Notes: generated from the letters alone by a model not told the origin. A stretch of DNA of 64,000 nucleotides from Sinorhizobium fredii USDA 205 (GCF_001461695.1 NZ_AUTC01000001.1:186001-250000); one strand, 5' to 3'. Shown: positions 46,068 to 55,639, counted from the stretch's first letter. Numbers and translations are program-made.

Positions 46068-46754
46068 ATGTGCCGTGTTGACGGCTGTTTCAGACCTGCA
46101 ACGAAGTTTAGTCACCTGTGCGAACGGCACCGCAATGTCGCTCGCGTTCACGGCGATCCTCTTCAAAGGGGCATCACCAAGGCTGACCTGAAGCCCTATC
46201 TCAAGGCGATACGCGACTACCTGCACAAGCGCTCTGGCCCCCGGGCAGAAGCAATCATCAGCCGGGACTGGGAGCGTGTGCTGTCGAGCAGCCAGGCGTT
46301 CCTTGAACGCGCTGAGCGGGGCGAGCCACACAATCTACATTCACGCAACGCGGCACTGGTCGTCATTGACGTGGATGGAGAGCAACACCCTACCGACATT
46401 GCCGTGACGCTGATGGCGCTCGGTTATTTCTACGCCGACCAACCAAGCCGTTGGGCATCCGATCAGGGCTTCCAATTCCAAGCCGTTCGGATGTTTCGGA
46501 AGCTCGCAAAACACCAGACCGACTACTCATGGACGAGAACGGGGCAGATGATCCGAAGCTCGGCAAAGCGCTGCCCTCAGGGGACTACGAAAGCCTTGTG
46601 GCAGTCCATCACAGCCACCGGGTTCATTGGCTACGGCATCCAAATTCAAAAGCAAATCGAGAAGGAAAGACGAATGAGACAGAAAGACCGCATCGCGGAT
46701 TTACGCGAGATCCTCGGGGCTTCGGCAGCGACCACTTACGAGACCGCTGAATGA
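46068..46754 (+). CDS. Zinc-finger-like island protein, function unknown
   Basis: 228 residues from ATG 46068 with GGAG five bases upstream. The N-terminus has a compact metal site C2-x4-C7-x10-C18-x2-H21 (CRVDGCFRPATKF...CERH), typical of phage and plasmid DNA-associated proteins. The remainder is helical (YLKAIRDYLHKRSGPRAEAI) and ends in a basic coiled segment (IQIQKQIEKERRMRQKDR). ATGA overlap with the next gene indicates coupled translation with the ParB-like protein. No specific function recognised. Confidence 0.75.
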   Translation: MCRVDGCFRPATKFSHLCERHRNVARVHGDPLQRGITKADLKPYLKAIRDYLHKRSGPRAEAIISRDWERVLSSSQAFLERAERGEPHNLHSRNAALVVIDVDGEQHPTDIAVTLMALGYFYADQPSRWASDQGFQFQAVRMFRKLAKHQTDYSWTRTGQMIRSSAKRCPQGTTKALWQSITATGFIGYGIQIQKQIEKERRMRQKDRIADLREILGASAATTYETAE

Positions 46755-47488
46755 AGACCGGAATAATCCGCCTCGACAGCCTTGTGATGGACCCGGCTTT
46801 GCAAATCCGAAGCTCGACCTCGGCGGCTACTGTGGCGGAGTATCGGGATGCCATGAGGGCGGGCGTGGAGTTCCCTCCGATCACCGTTGCAGCCATCGAT
46901 CCGATGGACGATCTCAAGGGCTTCAGGCTCGTTGATGGATGGCATCGCGTCCTCGCTGCGCAGAAGATCGGATTGGGACGGATCAGCACCGCAATCGTGG
47001 ACGAGACCGACCCGAAGCGTCTGCGCTGGCTGGCCGCCAACGCTAACCGTAGCCATGGTCTCCGGCTGGGTCGAAAGGATCGAAGGCTCGTCTTCAGGGC
47101 ATACGTTCAGGCGGGAGAGCATCGTCACAAAGATCGAGGGCAACGGGTCAAGTCGGCTCGCGAAATGGCACGAGATCTTCAGGGCATCGTCAGTGACCGC
47201 CGTATCCCCGAGTGGATGAGGCAGGACTTCCCCAAGGTTTACGAGGCGATGCAGAAGGGCGGACTTGAGGAAAACCCGGGAGCAGATTTCGGCAAGAGCC
47301 ACCCCGATGAGCGCCATCGAGAGTTGGCCCATCACTCCCTTTCGCAGTTCACCGCCGCGTTCCGAGCGCTCACTTCGGACGCCTACAAAGCCGAATTGCT
47401 CGACAGCATCACGAGCGCGACCCGCGATGTCGCTATCATAACTACCGGCGAGGACGTGGGCCCGACTTTCGTATCCGACGAGTTCTGA
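46751..47488 (+). CDS. ParB/Srx-fold domain protein
   Basis: 245 residues. The N-terminal half has the ParB-like pattern: LDSLVMDPALQIRSS..., then a partner-binding motif FRLVDGWHRVLAAQKIG (compare DGxHRxxA in ParB and Srx), then STAIVDETDPKRLRWLAANAN. Proteins of this type in islands act as partition, regulatory or CTP-dependent DNA-binding proteins; no ParA partner is present here. The C-terminal part has no assignment. Start ATG 46751 overlaps the previous stop. Confidence 0.78.
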   Translation: MKTGIIRLDSLVMDPALQIRSSTSAATVAEYRDAMRAGVEFPPITVAAIDPMDDLKGFRLVDGWHRVLAAQKIGLGRISTAIVDETDPKRLRWLAANANRSHGLRLGRKDRRLVFRAYVQAGEHRHKDRGQRVKSAREMARDLQGIVSDRRIPEWMRQDFPKVYEAMQKGGLEENPGADFGKSHPDERHRELAHHSLSQFTAAFRALTSDAYKAELLDSITSATRDVAIITTGEDVGPTFVSDEF

Positions 47489-47658
47489 CAAGTACTCGCT
47501 AAATCAATGACTTAGGTCGAAACCGCGAAATTTCGCATCGATGGGGGCGCAGCGGTGCCTCCATCCCACTGGTTTCATTGAACAATTACGGAATTGCCAA
47601 GCTCGCTGGGCAACCTCGGGACTGGTTTCCGTCAACAGACAATCTCAAGGAGAAACAT

Positions 47659-48147
47659 ATGCAGACTGGCGAAAACACTAAGCACGACGCCTTCATTCTC
47701 ATCAACACCGACGGTGCTTGCTCGGGCAATCCAGGTCCCGGAGGCTGGGCAGCGGTCCTCAGGAAGTACGAGCAGGGCGTGGAACGGAAGGTGAAGCGAA
47801 TAAGCGGAGCCGATCCCCAAACGACGAACAACAGGATGGAGATGAACGCCGCGATCGCCGGGCTGGAGGCAATCAAGAACAACGCCCATGGCCGCCTCAT
47901 CGTAATCCGCAGCGACAGCCAGTTGCTCATCAAAGGAATGACGACTTGGCTCGCGAACTGGAAGCGTAATTCGTGGCGCAAGTCCGACAAGCGGCCGGTC
48001 GAGAACCAAGATCTTTGGATGCAACTCGATGCGCTCGCGGAAGGGAAGAACCTTCGATGGGAGTGGACGAAAGGCCACAATGGCGATGCCTACAACGAAG
48101 AAGCGGACCGTCTCGCAAGTCAGGCGATGCGGACGGCACTCATTTGA
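47659..48147 (+). CDS. rnhA: Ribonuclease HI
   Basis: 162 residues from ATG 47659 after AAGGAG at ideal spacing; the TTG at 47578 in frame is not needed. All four catalytic acids are present: Asp in NTDGACSGNPGPGGWA, Glu in NNRMEMNAAI, Asp in VIRSDSQLLI, and Asp in NEEADRLA, plus the conserved His in KGHNGD. It degrades RNA in RNA-DNA hybrids. Carriage on an island is unusual and suggests a role in replication or maintenance of the element. Confidence 0.95.
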   Translation: MQTGENTKHDAFILINTDGACSGNPGPGGWAAVLRKYEQGVERKVKRISGADPQTTNNRMEMNAAIAGLEAIKNNAHGRLIVIRSDSQLLIKGMTTWLANWKRNSWRKSDKRPVENQDLWMQLDALAEGKNLRWEWTKGHNGDAYNEEADRLASQAMRTALI

Positions 48148-48183
48148 AAAAACGGCAATTTACGCAGAGAGTATGAGGCCAAA

Positions 48184-48849
48184 TTGGAAGACGCTAGCTT
48201 TAAGATTATCACGCTGTCTTGGAAGAATGCCGACGCGCGGGACCTAGTAGAGTTCGAAGTGGTTTGCTGCCCGACTGGCAGAAACGGAGACCCGATAATT
48301 TCATCAAAGGTCGCATCGCTTCGCGGGTGGGTGCTGGACCTTGGATACTACCCGACACCTCGCGATTATCGTGTTCTTGATCTCTTCGATATGCGGAGTG
48401 GTCATGCCGAAGATGTCTTCCACGTACTTACTGGCCGACGAGCCATGATCAAACGCGCCTTGCCAGATCTCGACCTTGAGTGCTCGGGCAGATTTCTTCA
48501 TTTGGAGGAACTCTCCGTCGAAGAGAAGTTTCGTGGAAAGCGCCTTGGTTTACGTTTGATACGGGAGGCGCAGAATATGTTCGCGCGGTATGACACCGTA
48601 GCGATCGTCAAGGCGCATCCTGACGGCACCAAGCCATCGGATGACGATTGCCGGAAGCTAGCGGATTACTACGCCTCAGACCCCACAACACGCTTTAAGC
48701 CCGTTTCCGTCCGCAGCCTCCCGGGTTGGCTGATATCGTATTGGGACGAACCGACAGTTCACGACGGCGATGCACCGTTCTGGTACTTGGAAGACGTGCC
48801 CGTCACATCATCACGCTCCGCTAATGATGGTGCCGTAACCTCAACATAG
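48184..48849 (+). CDS. GNAT-like acetyltransferase
   Basis: 221 residues from TTG 48184 (AGAGTATGAGG upstream). The core FLHLEELSVEEKFRGKRLGLRLIREAQNMF has the acetyl-CoA loop R-G-K-R-L-G of GNAT enzymes. The N-terminal 90 residues and the C-terminal tail (WLISYWDEPTVHDGDAPFWYLED) are not assigned. It is the last gene before the integrase, which is on the opposite strand. Substrate unknown. Confidence 0.7.
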   Translation: MEDASFKIITLSWKNADARDLVEFEVVCCPTGRNGDPIISSKVASLRGWVLDLGYYPTPRDYRVLDLFDMRSGHAEDVFHVLTGRRAMIKRALPDLDLECSGRFLHLEELSVEEKFRGKRLGLRLIREAQNMFARYDTVAIVKAHPDGTKPSDDDCRKLADYYASDPTTRFKPVSVRSLPGWLISYWDEPTVHDGDAPFWYLEDVPVTSSRSANDGAVTST

Positions 48850-48941
48850 TTTAGCCGGCGTTCACAGGGGAGCGGCGATGGCGCACTGCCGGGACGGGGC
48901 CACCCAGGGTCCAGTCCCGGCACCTCGCTGATCAGCCTACA

Positions 48942-50462
48942 CTAAACGCGAACATCGTATTTCGGCAGCTTCAAGATTTCGCGGTACAACGCCTTCATCC
49001 CGAACTCCCCATATTCAAAGTTGGACGTCCCATCCTCATGGCCCTGTATGGCTGCCATGTAGTGGACGCTTATATCAACGTCGCGAGCGACTGTTTTGAA
49101 GCGGTGCCGCCATGCGTGATTGGGCTGTACCCGTGGATCTTTCACGTTAGCCGTTTCTCGCACCCAGTCGCTTACCTTGCCGCGAACGCTCGCTGCTTGC
49201 GTGTGACCCGCTTTACGGCTTCGATTGTTCGGCAAATAGAAAATCGGCCCCGCCGGACGCTCGCGGATGACTTTCAGCAAGCCCAATTCGATCAGATGAG
49301 GATGGAGCGGTACCATCCGATACACGCCAGTCTTTACGGAGCCAGCCTCGGGTGTGATCTTTATGAACGGGATCCCGAACTGTTCCGTGAAATCCTCCCG
49401 GCGCAACTGCGTGATCTCCCCCGCACGGGCTCCCGTATAGGCGCAAATCCAAGGCACCCAGCGACAAGCGAGCTTATTGAGAGTGGCCATTCCTCCAAGC
49501 GTCGATGGATCACGCATGGCACACGTGAGGATCGTCTTTGCCTCATCATCCGTAAAGCCCTTGGGCCGCTCTTTGATCGCTCGTGGAACCGCCACTTTCA
49601 CGTTGGCCGTCGGATCAACGGCTATGCGTGATTTGGCCAAGCCTACTCGAAACACAATTCGGATGGCAGCGAGATATTTGCCGTTCACTGTCTTCGCCGA
49701 CAGTCCCTTCTCGTGTCTCAGAAAGTCGCAATATTCTGACACGTTAAGCGGTGTGATGCGGCCCACTTCTTCATGACCAAGATAGTCCCTGAAGCTCTCG
49801 ATCTTCTGCCGGAAGTCACCCGGGGTACGGGGAGATCCATTTCCTGCGAGATGATCCCGCTCCCAGAGGTCGAACAAGTCTATGAGCGAAATGCCTTTGG
49901 CTGAAGTCTGCCTTTTTTGAATCGGCGGGAATCGATTGGCTCGAGGATCGGGACTGTAATCGCCTTGAGCTTTTTTGAGCTGCTGCTCTCCTGCCTGAAG
50001 AAGCGCGTCATGGGCTGAGCGGATCAGCTTATCGCGGCTTTCCGCATCTGTTTTGAAGCCTTCGCTAAGCAGCAGCTGATCGACACTTTCGCCGTACCAT
50101 TGCTCCCAGTTTCCGGCTTTAGCCACGCGCATGGCCAGATCGATGATGTTTTGCCAAAGCGACGGACTACCCGGATCATCATCAAAGCGTTCAATGATTT
50201 TGCGGTAGACTTTGCCGCTGAGGGCAACGATCTGTTTCTGCGTAAGCGGCTCGGGCTGAGACCGGAGTGTCTTCCACTCTTGCGCTACCTTTCGCTCCTT
50301 GTCGGAGAAGAGTTCCTTAGCGAGAGCGGGGTCTTTGGTGCCTAGCGACACTTTGACTTCGGTCTTGCCGAGGACGCCGATCAAATCAGCAGGTACGCGA
50401 ACACGGAAGTAGTAGACGCCAGTCTTGGGATGTTTGAATGGACGGGGCATTTGCAGAACCAT
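48942..50462 (-). CDS. int: Tyrosine site-specific integrase of the island
   Basis: 506-residue phage-type integrase. N-terminal DUF6538-like region (RPFKHPKTGVYYFRVRVPADL), a SAM-like core-binding domain (~190-290) and the catalytic domain. Its Arg is in CAYTGARAGEITQLRREDF near 344, HxxR in NHAWRHRFKT near 450, His in IQGHEDG and the nucleophile Tyr in NFEYGEFG near 483. ATG 50462 with AGGTGG five bases upstream is preferred to GTG 50471. It lies 73 bp from attR and reads away from it, as expected for an enzyme that integrates into the tRNA-Thr gene. Confidence 0.96.
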   Translation of the reverse strand: MVLQMPRPFKHPKTGVYYFRVRVPADLIGVLGKTEVKVSLGTKDPALAKELFSDKERKVAQEWKTLRSQPEPLTQKQIVALSGKVYRKIIERFDDDPGSPSLWQNIIDLAMRVAKAGNWEQWYGESVDQLLLSEGFKTDAESRDKLIRSAHDALLQAGEQQLKKAQGDYSPDPRANRFPPIQKRQTSAKGISLIDLFDLWERDHLAGNGSPRTPGDFRQKIESFRDYLGHEEVGRITPLNVSEYCDFLRHEKGLSAKTVNGKYLAAIRIVFRVGLAKSRIAVDPTANVKVAVPRAIKERPKGFTDDEAKTILTCAMRDPSTLGGMATLNKLACRWVPWICAYTGARAGEITQLRREDFTEQFGIPFIKITPEAGSVKTGVYRMVPLHPHLIELGLLKVIRERPAGPIFYLPNNRSRKAGHTQAASVRGKVSDWVRETANVKDPRVQPNHAWRHRFKTVARDVDISVHYMAAIQGHEDGTSNFEYGEFGMKALYREILKLPKYDVRV

Positions 50463-50535
50463 TGTGGCCACCTATGTGTACCACCGAGGCGCTTTCAAGT
50501 CTCTGATAACAGCTAAGTTTTTGACACGGCAGGGG

Positions 50536-50566
50536 AAAACTGGTGCTGCTAGAGAGATTTGAACTC
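50536..50566. repeat. attR within tRNA-Thr
   Basis: Right copy of the 31-bp attachment repeat. It covers the discriminator, the acceptor 3' strand and the T-arm of tRNA-Thr plus five downstream bases. Integration therefore leaves the tRNA intact. TGTGTACCACC at 50475-50485 is the counterpart of the copy near attL. Confidence 0.93.
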
Positions 50567-50615
50567 TCGGCCTCTCCCTTACCAAGGGAGTGCTCTACCC
50601 CTGAGCTATAGCAGC
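50541..50615 (-). tRNA. tRNA-Thr (GGT anticodon)
   Basis: 75 bases with encoded CCA. Acceptor GCTGCTA/TAGCAGC, D-arm GCTC...GAGC, anticodon stem CTCCC/GGGAG with loop TTGGTAA, T-arm GAGAG-TTCAAAT-CTCTC. Anticodon GGT occupies 50583-50581. It is the integration target of the island. Confidence 0.97.
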
Positions 50616-50877
50616 ATCCGGCGGCGTTGGGTGATAAGCCGCAGCAAGCGAGGCGCCTATTGCCATAGCTTGAGGGGGAGCGCAAGCCGCAATTCGAAGT
50701 TTTTGTCGGAGCCGGCTCGTGCCTGCCTGCGGCAGCACCGGTTCGGAATCACAAAATCTCCCGTTTCCAATGTGTTAGCGCCGGCCGGGATCGGAAAAAC
50801 GCTTCCACATTTTCGGCACTTTTGCCCGGTCGGAAATCGCCTTGCCGCTTCCGGGGCGGCTGGTTTTGCGCTAATCC

Positions 50878-51096
50878 ATGCACATGCAGAACGATGACGA
50901 CAAGGACCGCGCGCCGGGGCCGCGAAGCGGCGCGAAAGCCGGCAAAAGCGAGGCCGAGGTGAAGCGCCAGCGGCTGGCGAAGACGCTGCGTGACAATCTC
51001 CAGCGCCGCAAGCAGCAGGCGCGGGCCCGCCGGGCCGGCGACGCCGACGAGACATCCGGGCTGCCTGCCGCAAAATCGGACGAATCGGACGATTAA
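50878..51096 (+). CDS. Small basic hypothetical protein
   Basis: 72 residues from ATG 50878 (GCAGAACGATGACG...). Central KSEAEVKRQRLAKTLRDNLQRRKQQARARR is a strongly basic helix; both ends are acidic or disordered. It may bind nucleic acid. It sits upstream of murA on the same strand. No named family recognised. The preceding 262 bp hold the tRNA-Thr promoter and nothing else visible. Confidence 0.65.
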   Translation: MHMQNDDDKDRAPGPRSGAKAGKSEAEVKRQRLAKTLRDNLQRRKQQARARRAGDADETSGLPAAKSDESDD

Positions 51097-51143
51097 TGCA
51101 TGTCGACCAAAACTGTGCAGCGGTTTTGGGATGACGGCATGCA
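51096..51143. repeat. Palindromic repeat between small ORF and murA
   Basis: ATGCATGTCG...CGGCATGCA with inner AAAAC...GTTTT arms; same family as the second palindrome at 14179-14223. It starts on the stop codon of the small ORF. Confidence 0.7.
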
Positions 51144-51312
51144 GGAGGAAAGTGATCGGCGGGGAAGAGAACCGTTTGAATCGCGACTACCGCCATTCCT
51201 GTCGACTTCGCATTTCAAGGCACTTCTAATTTCGCGGCATCTCCACTATGAGACGCCCTTCAGAGACACCGGATTTTTTAAGAAAGCGGGCGGCGCCCGT
51301 GCGAGAGGCCCC

Positions 51313-52605
51313 ATGGATCGCATCAGGATTGTAGGCGGAAATCAACTTCACGGGGTCATCCCCATCTCCGGCGCGAAGAACGCCGCCCTGCCGCTGATGA
51401 TCGCGTCGCTTCTCACCGACGATACGCTGACGCTCGAAAACGTGCCGCATCTCGCCGATGTCGAGCAGCTGATCCGCATCCTCGGCAATCACGGCGCCGA
51501 TATTTCCGTCAACGGCCGGCGCGAGCGCCAGGGCGAGAGCTACGCCCGCACCATCCACTTCACCAGCCGCAACATCGTCTCGACCACGGCGCCCTACGAG
51601 CTCGTCTCGAAGATGCGCGCCAGCTTCTGGGTCATCGGGCCGCTGCTCGCCCGCGAGGGCAAGGCGCGCGTCTCGCTGCCGGGCGGCTGCGCCATCGGCA
51701 CGCGGCCGGTCGATCTCTTCATCGAGGGCCTGACGGCGCTTGGCGCCAACATCGAGATCGATGGCGGTTACGTCAACGCCACGGCGCCGGAAGGCGGGCT
51801 GACCGGCGGGCGCTATGTGTTCCCGAAGGTTTCCGTCGGCGCCACGCATGTGCTGATGATGGCGGCGACCCTTGCCAACGGCACGACGGTGATCGGCAAT
51901 GCGGCCCGCGAGCCGGAGGTCGCCGATCTCGCCAAGTGCCTGAACGCCATGGGGGCGAAGATCACCGGTGCGGGCACCGGCACGATCACCATCGAGGGGG
52001 TGCGCTCGCTGTCGGGCGCCCGCCATCGCGTGCTGCCCGACCGTATCGAGACCGGCACCTATGCCATGGCGGTGGCGATGACCGGCGGCGACGTGATCCT
52101 CGAGGACACCGAGGCGAGCCTGCTCGACACGGCGCTCGAAGCGATCCGCCGGGCGGGCGCCGAGATCAGCGAGACGAACAGCGGCATCCGCGTCGTCCGC
52201 AACGGCGCCGGCATCCGCCCGGTCGATATCGTCACCGATCCCTTCCCGGGTTTCCCGACCGACCTCCAGGCCCAGTTCATGGGCCTGATGACCAAGTCGA
52301 GCGGCGTTTCCCACATCACCGAGACGATCTTCGAAAACCGCTTCATGCATGTGCAGGAACTGGCGCGGCTCGGGGCGAAGATCTCGCTCTCCGGCCAGAC
52401 GGCGAAGATCGAGGGCGTCGGCCGCCTGAAGGGCGCCCCGGTGATGGCGACCGACCTGCGCGCTTCGGTCTCGCTCGTCATCGCCGGCCTTGCCGCCGAG
52501 GGCGAGACGATGGTCTCGCGCGTCTACCATCTCGACCGCGGCTTCGAGCGGCTTGAAGAAAAACTGACGCGCTGCGGCGCCCATGTGGAGCGCGTCAGCG
52601 ACTGA
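51313..52605 (+). CDS. murA: UDP-N-acetylglucosamine 1-carboxyvinyltransferase
   Basis: 430 residues, standard length. First committed step of peptidoglycan synthesis: PEP is added to UDP-GlcNAc. Seen: N-terminal [29 protein letters not shown] with the catalytic Lys in GAKNAA, the loop Cys in [49 protein letters not shown] and [16 protein letters not shown]. The open frame extends 71 codons further upstream, but that stretch includes the palindromic repeat, and ATG 51313 gives the conserved start. Confidence 0.97.
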   Translation: MDRIRIVGGNQLHGVIPISGAKNAALPLMIASLLTDDTLTLENVPHLADVEQLIRILGNHGADISVNGRRERQGESYARTIHFTSRNIVSTTAPYELVSKMRASFWVIGPLLAREGKARVSLPGGCAIGTRPVDLFIEGLTALGANIEIDGGYVNATAPEGGLTGGRYVFPKVSVGATHVLMMAATLANGTTVIGNAAREPEVADLAKCLNAMGAKITGAGTGTITIEGVRSLSGARHRVLPDRIETGTYAMAVAMTGGDVILEDTEASLLDTALEAIRRAGAEISETNSGIRVVRNGAGIRPVDIVTDPFPGFPTDLQAQFMGLMTKSSGVSHITETIFENRFMHVQELARLGAKISLSGQTAKIEGVGRLKGAPVMATDLRASVSLVIAGLAAEGETMVSRVYHLDRGFERLEEKLTRCGAHVERVSD

Positions 52606-52611
52606 TTCCTG

Positions 52612-52658
52612 ATGCATGTCGCCGAAAAGTGTGTGCCGGTTTTGGCATAACGACATGC
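52612..52658. repeat. Palindromic repeat after murA
   Basis: ATGCATGTCG...CGACATGC with AAAA/TTTT inner arms; third copy of the same family in the window. It begins six bases after the murA stop codon and may act as a 3' stabiliser. Confidence 0.7.
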
Positions 52659-52765
52659 GCAAAAACAGATCCCGCGCCTGAAGCCGTTGCGGTTTCGGGC
52701 GCGACGTCTTATGTCCTTGATGATTGCGGTGCAAAACTCTGCGCCGGACGACAGGGATGGATCGC

Positions 52766-53206
52766 ATGGATGCTTTGAAGCTGCTGGCACTCGACGAGGA
52801 AGACCTGGGGGTCGTTTCCGCTCATGTGCAAGACGCAGTCTTCAAGGTCGCCGGCATCCATTATGATGCGCGCCGCCGGCAGTTTTCCCTCGTCATCAAC
52901 CGCTTCGTCTGGGAAACGGCGGAAGGCAAGCGCAAGAATTTCGAGCGGCGCCGCGCCTTGCTGTCGTTCAAGTGCGTCACCGCCGTGCGCTCGCTCGGCT
53001 TCGACCGGGCCGACATGGAAGCGGTGCTCGATCTCCTGGCGGTGCAATTCCTGGTCAAGGGGGAGGGGCCGGAGGGAACGGTCGAGCTGGTGCTCGCCGG
53101 CGATGCCTTGATCGCGCTCGATGTGGAATGCATCGAGGCGCAGCTTGCCGATACCGGCGGGGCGTGGGAAACCGCGTTCAGGCCGCGCCATCCCGAAGGC
53201 GGCTGA
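52766..53206 (+). CDS. DUF2948 family protein
   Basis: 146 residues. MDALKLLALDEEDLGVVSAHVQDAV and RRQFSLVINRFVWET are the family landmarks. DUF2948 proteins are small alphaproteobacterial proteins usually found next to hisD, as here; function unknown. ATG 52766 with CAGGGAT eight bases upstream is preferred to ATG 52757, which sits directly on that site. Confidence 0.88.
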   Translation: MDALKLLALDEEDLGVVSAHVQDAVFKVAGIHYDARRRQFSLVINRFVWETAEGKRKNFERRRALLSFKCVTAVRSLGFDRADMEAVLDLLAVQFLVKGEGPEGTVELVLAGDALIALDVECIEAQLADTGGAWETAFRPRHPEGG

Positions 53207-53240
53207 GCAGAACGGCGCCACCAGCAAGAGGATCATCGCA

Positions 53241-54545
53241 TTGGCAATCCGGTTGAACTTTCTCGATAGCGGCTTCGAACGTGACTTCGCCGCGTTCCTG
53301 ACCACCAAGCGGGAGGTTTCCGAAGACGTCAACGCCGTGGTGCGCGCCATCATCGACGACGTCCGCGCCCGCGGCGACGCGGCGCTCGCCGATTATTCCG
53401 CCCGCTTCGACGGCGTGGATTTCAGCGTCAGGCCCATGGCGGTCGGCGCGGCCGAGATCGACGCGGCGATCGCCGCGGTCGAGCCCGAAGTGCTCGGTGC
53501 TTTGAAGGTTGCGGCGACCCGCATCGAGTCGCATCACCGCCGGCAAGTGCCGAAGGATGATCTCTACGAGGACCGGATGGGTGTCGGCCTTGGCTCGCGC
53601 TGGACGGCGATCGATGCGGTGGGGCTTTACGTCCCGGGCGGCACCGCCAGCTATCCGAGCTCGGTTCTGATGAATGCGCTGCCGGCCAGGGTCGCCGGCG
53701 TGCCGCGCATCGTCATGGTCGTGCCGACAAGGGGCGGTGCGGTCAACCCGGCCGTGCTGGCGGCAGCAAGGCTTGCCGGTGTCGAGGAAATCTATCGCAT
53801 CGGCGGCGCCCAGGCCGTCGCGGCGCTTGCCTACGGCACCGAGACGATCGCGCCGGTGGCGAAGATCATGGGTCCCGGCAATGCCTATGTCGCGGCCGCC
53901 AAGCGGCAGGTCTTCGGCACCGTCGGCATCGACATGATCGCCGGCCCTTCGGAGGTGCTGGTGATCGCCGACCGCGACAACGACCCGGATTGGATCGCCG
54001 CCGACCTCTTGGCGCAGGCCGAGCACGACGCCGGCGCCCAGGCGATCCTGATCACCGATGATGCCGCCTTCGGCGCGGCCGTCGAACAGGCCGTCGAACG
54101 GCAGCTGAAGACGCTGCCGCGCAGCGAGACGGCGACGGCGAGCTGGCGCGACTTCGGCGCCGTCATCCTGGTACCCGATCTCGACAAGGCGGTGCCGCTC
54201 GCCAACCGGATCGCCGCGGAGCATCTTGAGCTGGCGATGGCCGATCCGGATTCGATGGTGCCGAAGATCCGCAATGCCGGCGCCATCTTCATCGGCCGCC
54301 ACACGCCGGAGGTGATCGGCGACTATGTCGGCGGCTCCAACCATGTCCTGCCGACGGCGCGCTCGGCGCGCTTCTCCTCCGGCCTCGGCGTGCTCGACTA
54401 TATGAAGCGGACCTCCATTCTTCGACTTGGGCCAGAGCAGTTGCGCATCCTCGGCCCGGCGGCGATCGCGCTCGCCAAATCGGAGGGCCTGGAGGCGCAT
54501 GCTCGCTCCGTCGCCATCCGCCTCAATTTCGGGGAGGAGGGATGA
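53241..54545 (+). CDS. hisD: Histidinol dehydrogenase
   Basis: 434 residues. Catalyses the last two oxidations of histidine biosynthesis with NAD and zinc. Signatures: [72 protein letters not shown] and [15 protein letters not shown] with the zinc-binding Gln/His; the catalytic Glu/His are in [13 protein letters not shown] 53241 opens LAIRLNFLD, the usual HisD start, after AAGAGGA. Translation runs into the UPF0262 gene with a 4-bp overlap. Confidence 0.96.
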   Translation: MAIRLNFLDSGFERDFAAFLTTKREVSEDVNAVVRAIIDDVRARGDAALADYSARFDGVDFSVRPMAVGAAEIDAAIAAVEPEVLGALKVAATRIESHHRRQVPKDDLYEDRMGVGLGSRWTAIDAVGLYVPGGTASYPSSVLMNALPARVAGVPRIVMVVPTRGGAVNPAVLAAARLAGVEEIYRIGGAQAVAALAYGTETIAPVAKIMGPGNAYVAAAKRQVFGTVGIDMIAGPSEVLVIADRDNDPDWIAADLLAQAEHDAGAQAILITDDAAFGAAVEQAVERQLKTLPRSETATASWRDFGAVILVPDLDKAVPLANRIAAEHLELAMADPDSMVPKIRNAGAIFIGRHTPEVIGDYVGGSNHVLPTARSARFSSGLGVLDYMKRTSILRLGPEQLRILGPAAIALAKSEGLEAHARSVAIRLNFGEEG

Positions 54546-55018
54546 GGGCCGATCGCCACCTCAGGCTCTGTGATGTCGTGCTGGACGAGACGATCGGCCG
54601 CTCGACCCCGGACGTCGAGCACGAGCGCGCGGTTGCGATCTTCGATCTGCTGGAAGAGAACTTGTTCGAGCCCGTCGGTCACCCGGGCGGGCCCTATCGG
54701 CTCAATCTGTCGCTCGTCGACTCGAAGCTTGTCTTCGCCATCTCGACCGATGGCGGCGAGGCGGTTTCCACCCATATTCTGTCGCTCACCCCGTTTCGCC
54801 GCATCGTGAAGGACTATTTCCTGATCTGCGAAAGCTATTACGAGGCGATCCGCTCGGCGACGCCGAGCCAGATCGAGGCGATCGACATGGGCCGTCGCGG
54901 CATCCACAACGAGGGCTCGCAGACGCTGATGGATCGGCTTTCCGGCAAGATCAGGCTGGATTTCGATACGGCGCGGCGCCTCTTCACCCTGGTCTGCGTG
55001 CTCTATTGGCGCGGCTGA
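54542..55018 (+). CDS. UPF0262 family protein
   Basis: 158 residues, the normal length. [40 protein letters not shown] and [27 protein letters not shown] define the family, which is found in rhizobia downstream of hisD. Biochemical role unknown. ATG overlaps the hisD stop (ATGA), so the two are cotranslated. Confidence 0.92.
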   Translation: MRADRHLRLCDVVLDETIGRSTPDVEHERAVAIFDLLEENLFEPVGHPGGPYRLNLSLVDSKLVFAISTDGGEAVSTHILSLTPFRRIVKDYFLICESYYEAIRSATPSQIEAIDMGRRGIHNEGSQTLMDRLSGKIRLDFDTARRLFTLVCVLYWRG

Positions 55019-55029
55019 CGGAGGCGGAC

Positions 55030-55491
55030 ATGACCGGGATCGCCGCGCCAGGATCGAAGATGCCCCGCTCGATCCTCTTCATGTGCGGCATGAACGCGAT
55101 CCGCTCGCCGATGGCCGAGGCGCTCGCCAAGGCCGCGCTGCCGAAGGGAACCTATGTGGCCTCGGCCGGCGTGCGGCACGGCGAGCGCGACCCTTTCGTC
55201 GACGTGGTTCTCGATGAGGTCGGGCTGACGATCGGGCGTCACCAGCCGCATACGCTCGATGAGCTCGAGGACGATTACTTCGATGTCATCGTCACGCTGG
55301 CGCCGGAAGCCCATCACAAGGCGCTGGAACTGACCCGCTCCATGGCCGTCGACGTCGTCTATTGGCCGACGCCGGATCCGACCGTGGCGACCGGCACGCG
55401 CGACCAGATCGTCGGCGCCTACCGCGCCGTCAGGGACCACCTCGCCGGCCTGATTGCCAGCCGGCTGGCCGGCCGCGAGAAGGTCGGTTGA
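55030..55491 (+). CDS. Low-molecular-weight protein-tyrosine-phosphatase/arsenate-reductase-like protein
   Basis: 153 residues from ATG 55030 with GGAGG five bases upstream. The P-loop is LFMCGMNAIRSPMAEAL, a C-x5-R-S nucleophile site near residue 20. The general-acid Asp is in VVYWPTPDPTVATG. The family removes phosphate from phosphotyrosine or reduces arsenate; substrate here unknown. It is 11 bp after UPF0262 in the hisD unit. Confidence 0.88.
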   Translation: MTGIAAPGSKMPRSILFMCGMNAIRSPMAEALAKAALPKGTYVASAGVRHGERDPFVDVVLDEVGLTIGRHQPHTLDELEDDYFDVIVTLAPEAHHKALELTRSMAVDVVYWPTPDPTVATGTRDQIVGAYRAVRDHLAGLIASRLAGREKVG

Positions 55492-55621
55492 AGGACGGCG
55501 CCCTTCGCTTTTGCGTCGCTGAAAGCCATGGGGGCAGCGTAGGGTAGAATTGCCGAAAAAACGGGTATCAAGGCGGGTTCACAAATCCCTGGCGATTGTG
55601 TAGTTTCCGGCAAAATTTTCG

Positions 55622-55639
55622 GGATGCGTTGGCGCATCC
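55622..55639 (+). promoter_or_regulatory. Hairpin in infA leader
   Basis: GGATGCG and CGCATCC form a 7-bp stem with a TTGG loop 30 bp before the infA start. It may modulate translation initiation of IF-1. Confidence 0.4.

Larger units (their letters stand above)
32765..50566. mobile_element. Genomic island integrated at tRNA-Thr(GGT)
   Basis: About 17.8 kb bounded by perfect 31-bp direct repeats (32765-32795 and 50536-50566). The right copy is the 3' end of an intact tRNA-Thr gene, and a tyrosine integrase lies next to it, the standard layout of tRNA-integrated islands. Contents: type I restriction-modification, a YgjP-like metallopeptidase, a three-gene ATPase cassette, serine resolvase, RNase HI, ParB-like and GNAT proteins. 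Several genes (40.1-44.3 kb) are visibly richer in A+T and use different codons from the chromosome. No conjugation or phage structural genes, so it is not self-transmissible on this evidence. Confidence 0.93.

Noticed and set aside
53178..54500. 440-codon minus-strand frame
   Set aside because: Exact antisense of hisD.
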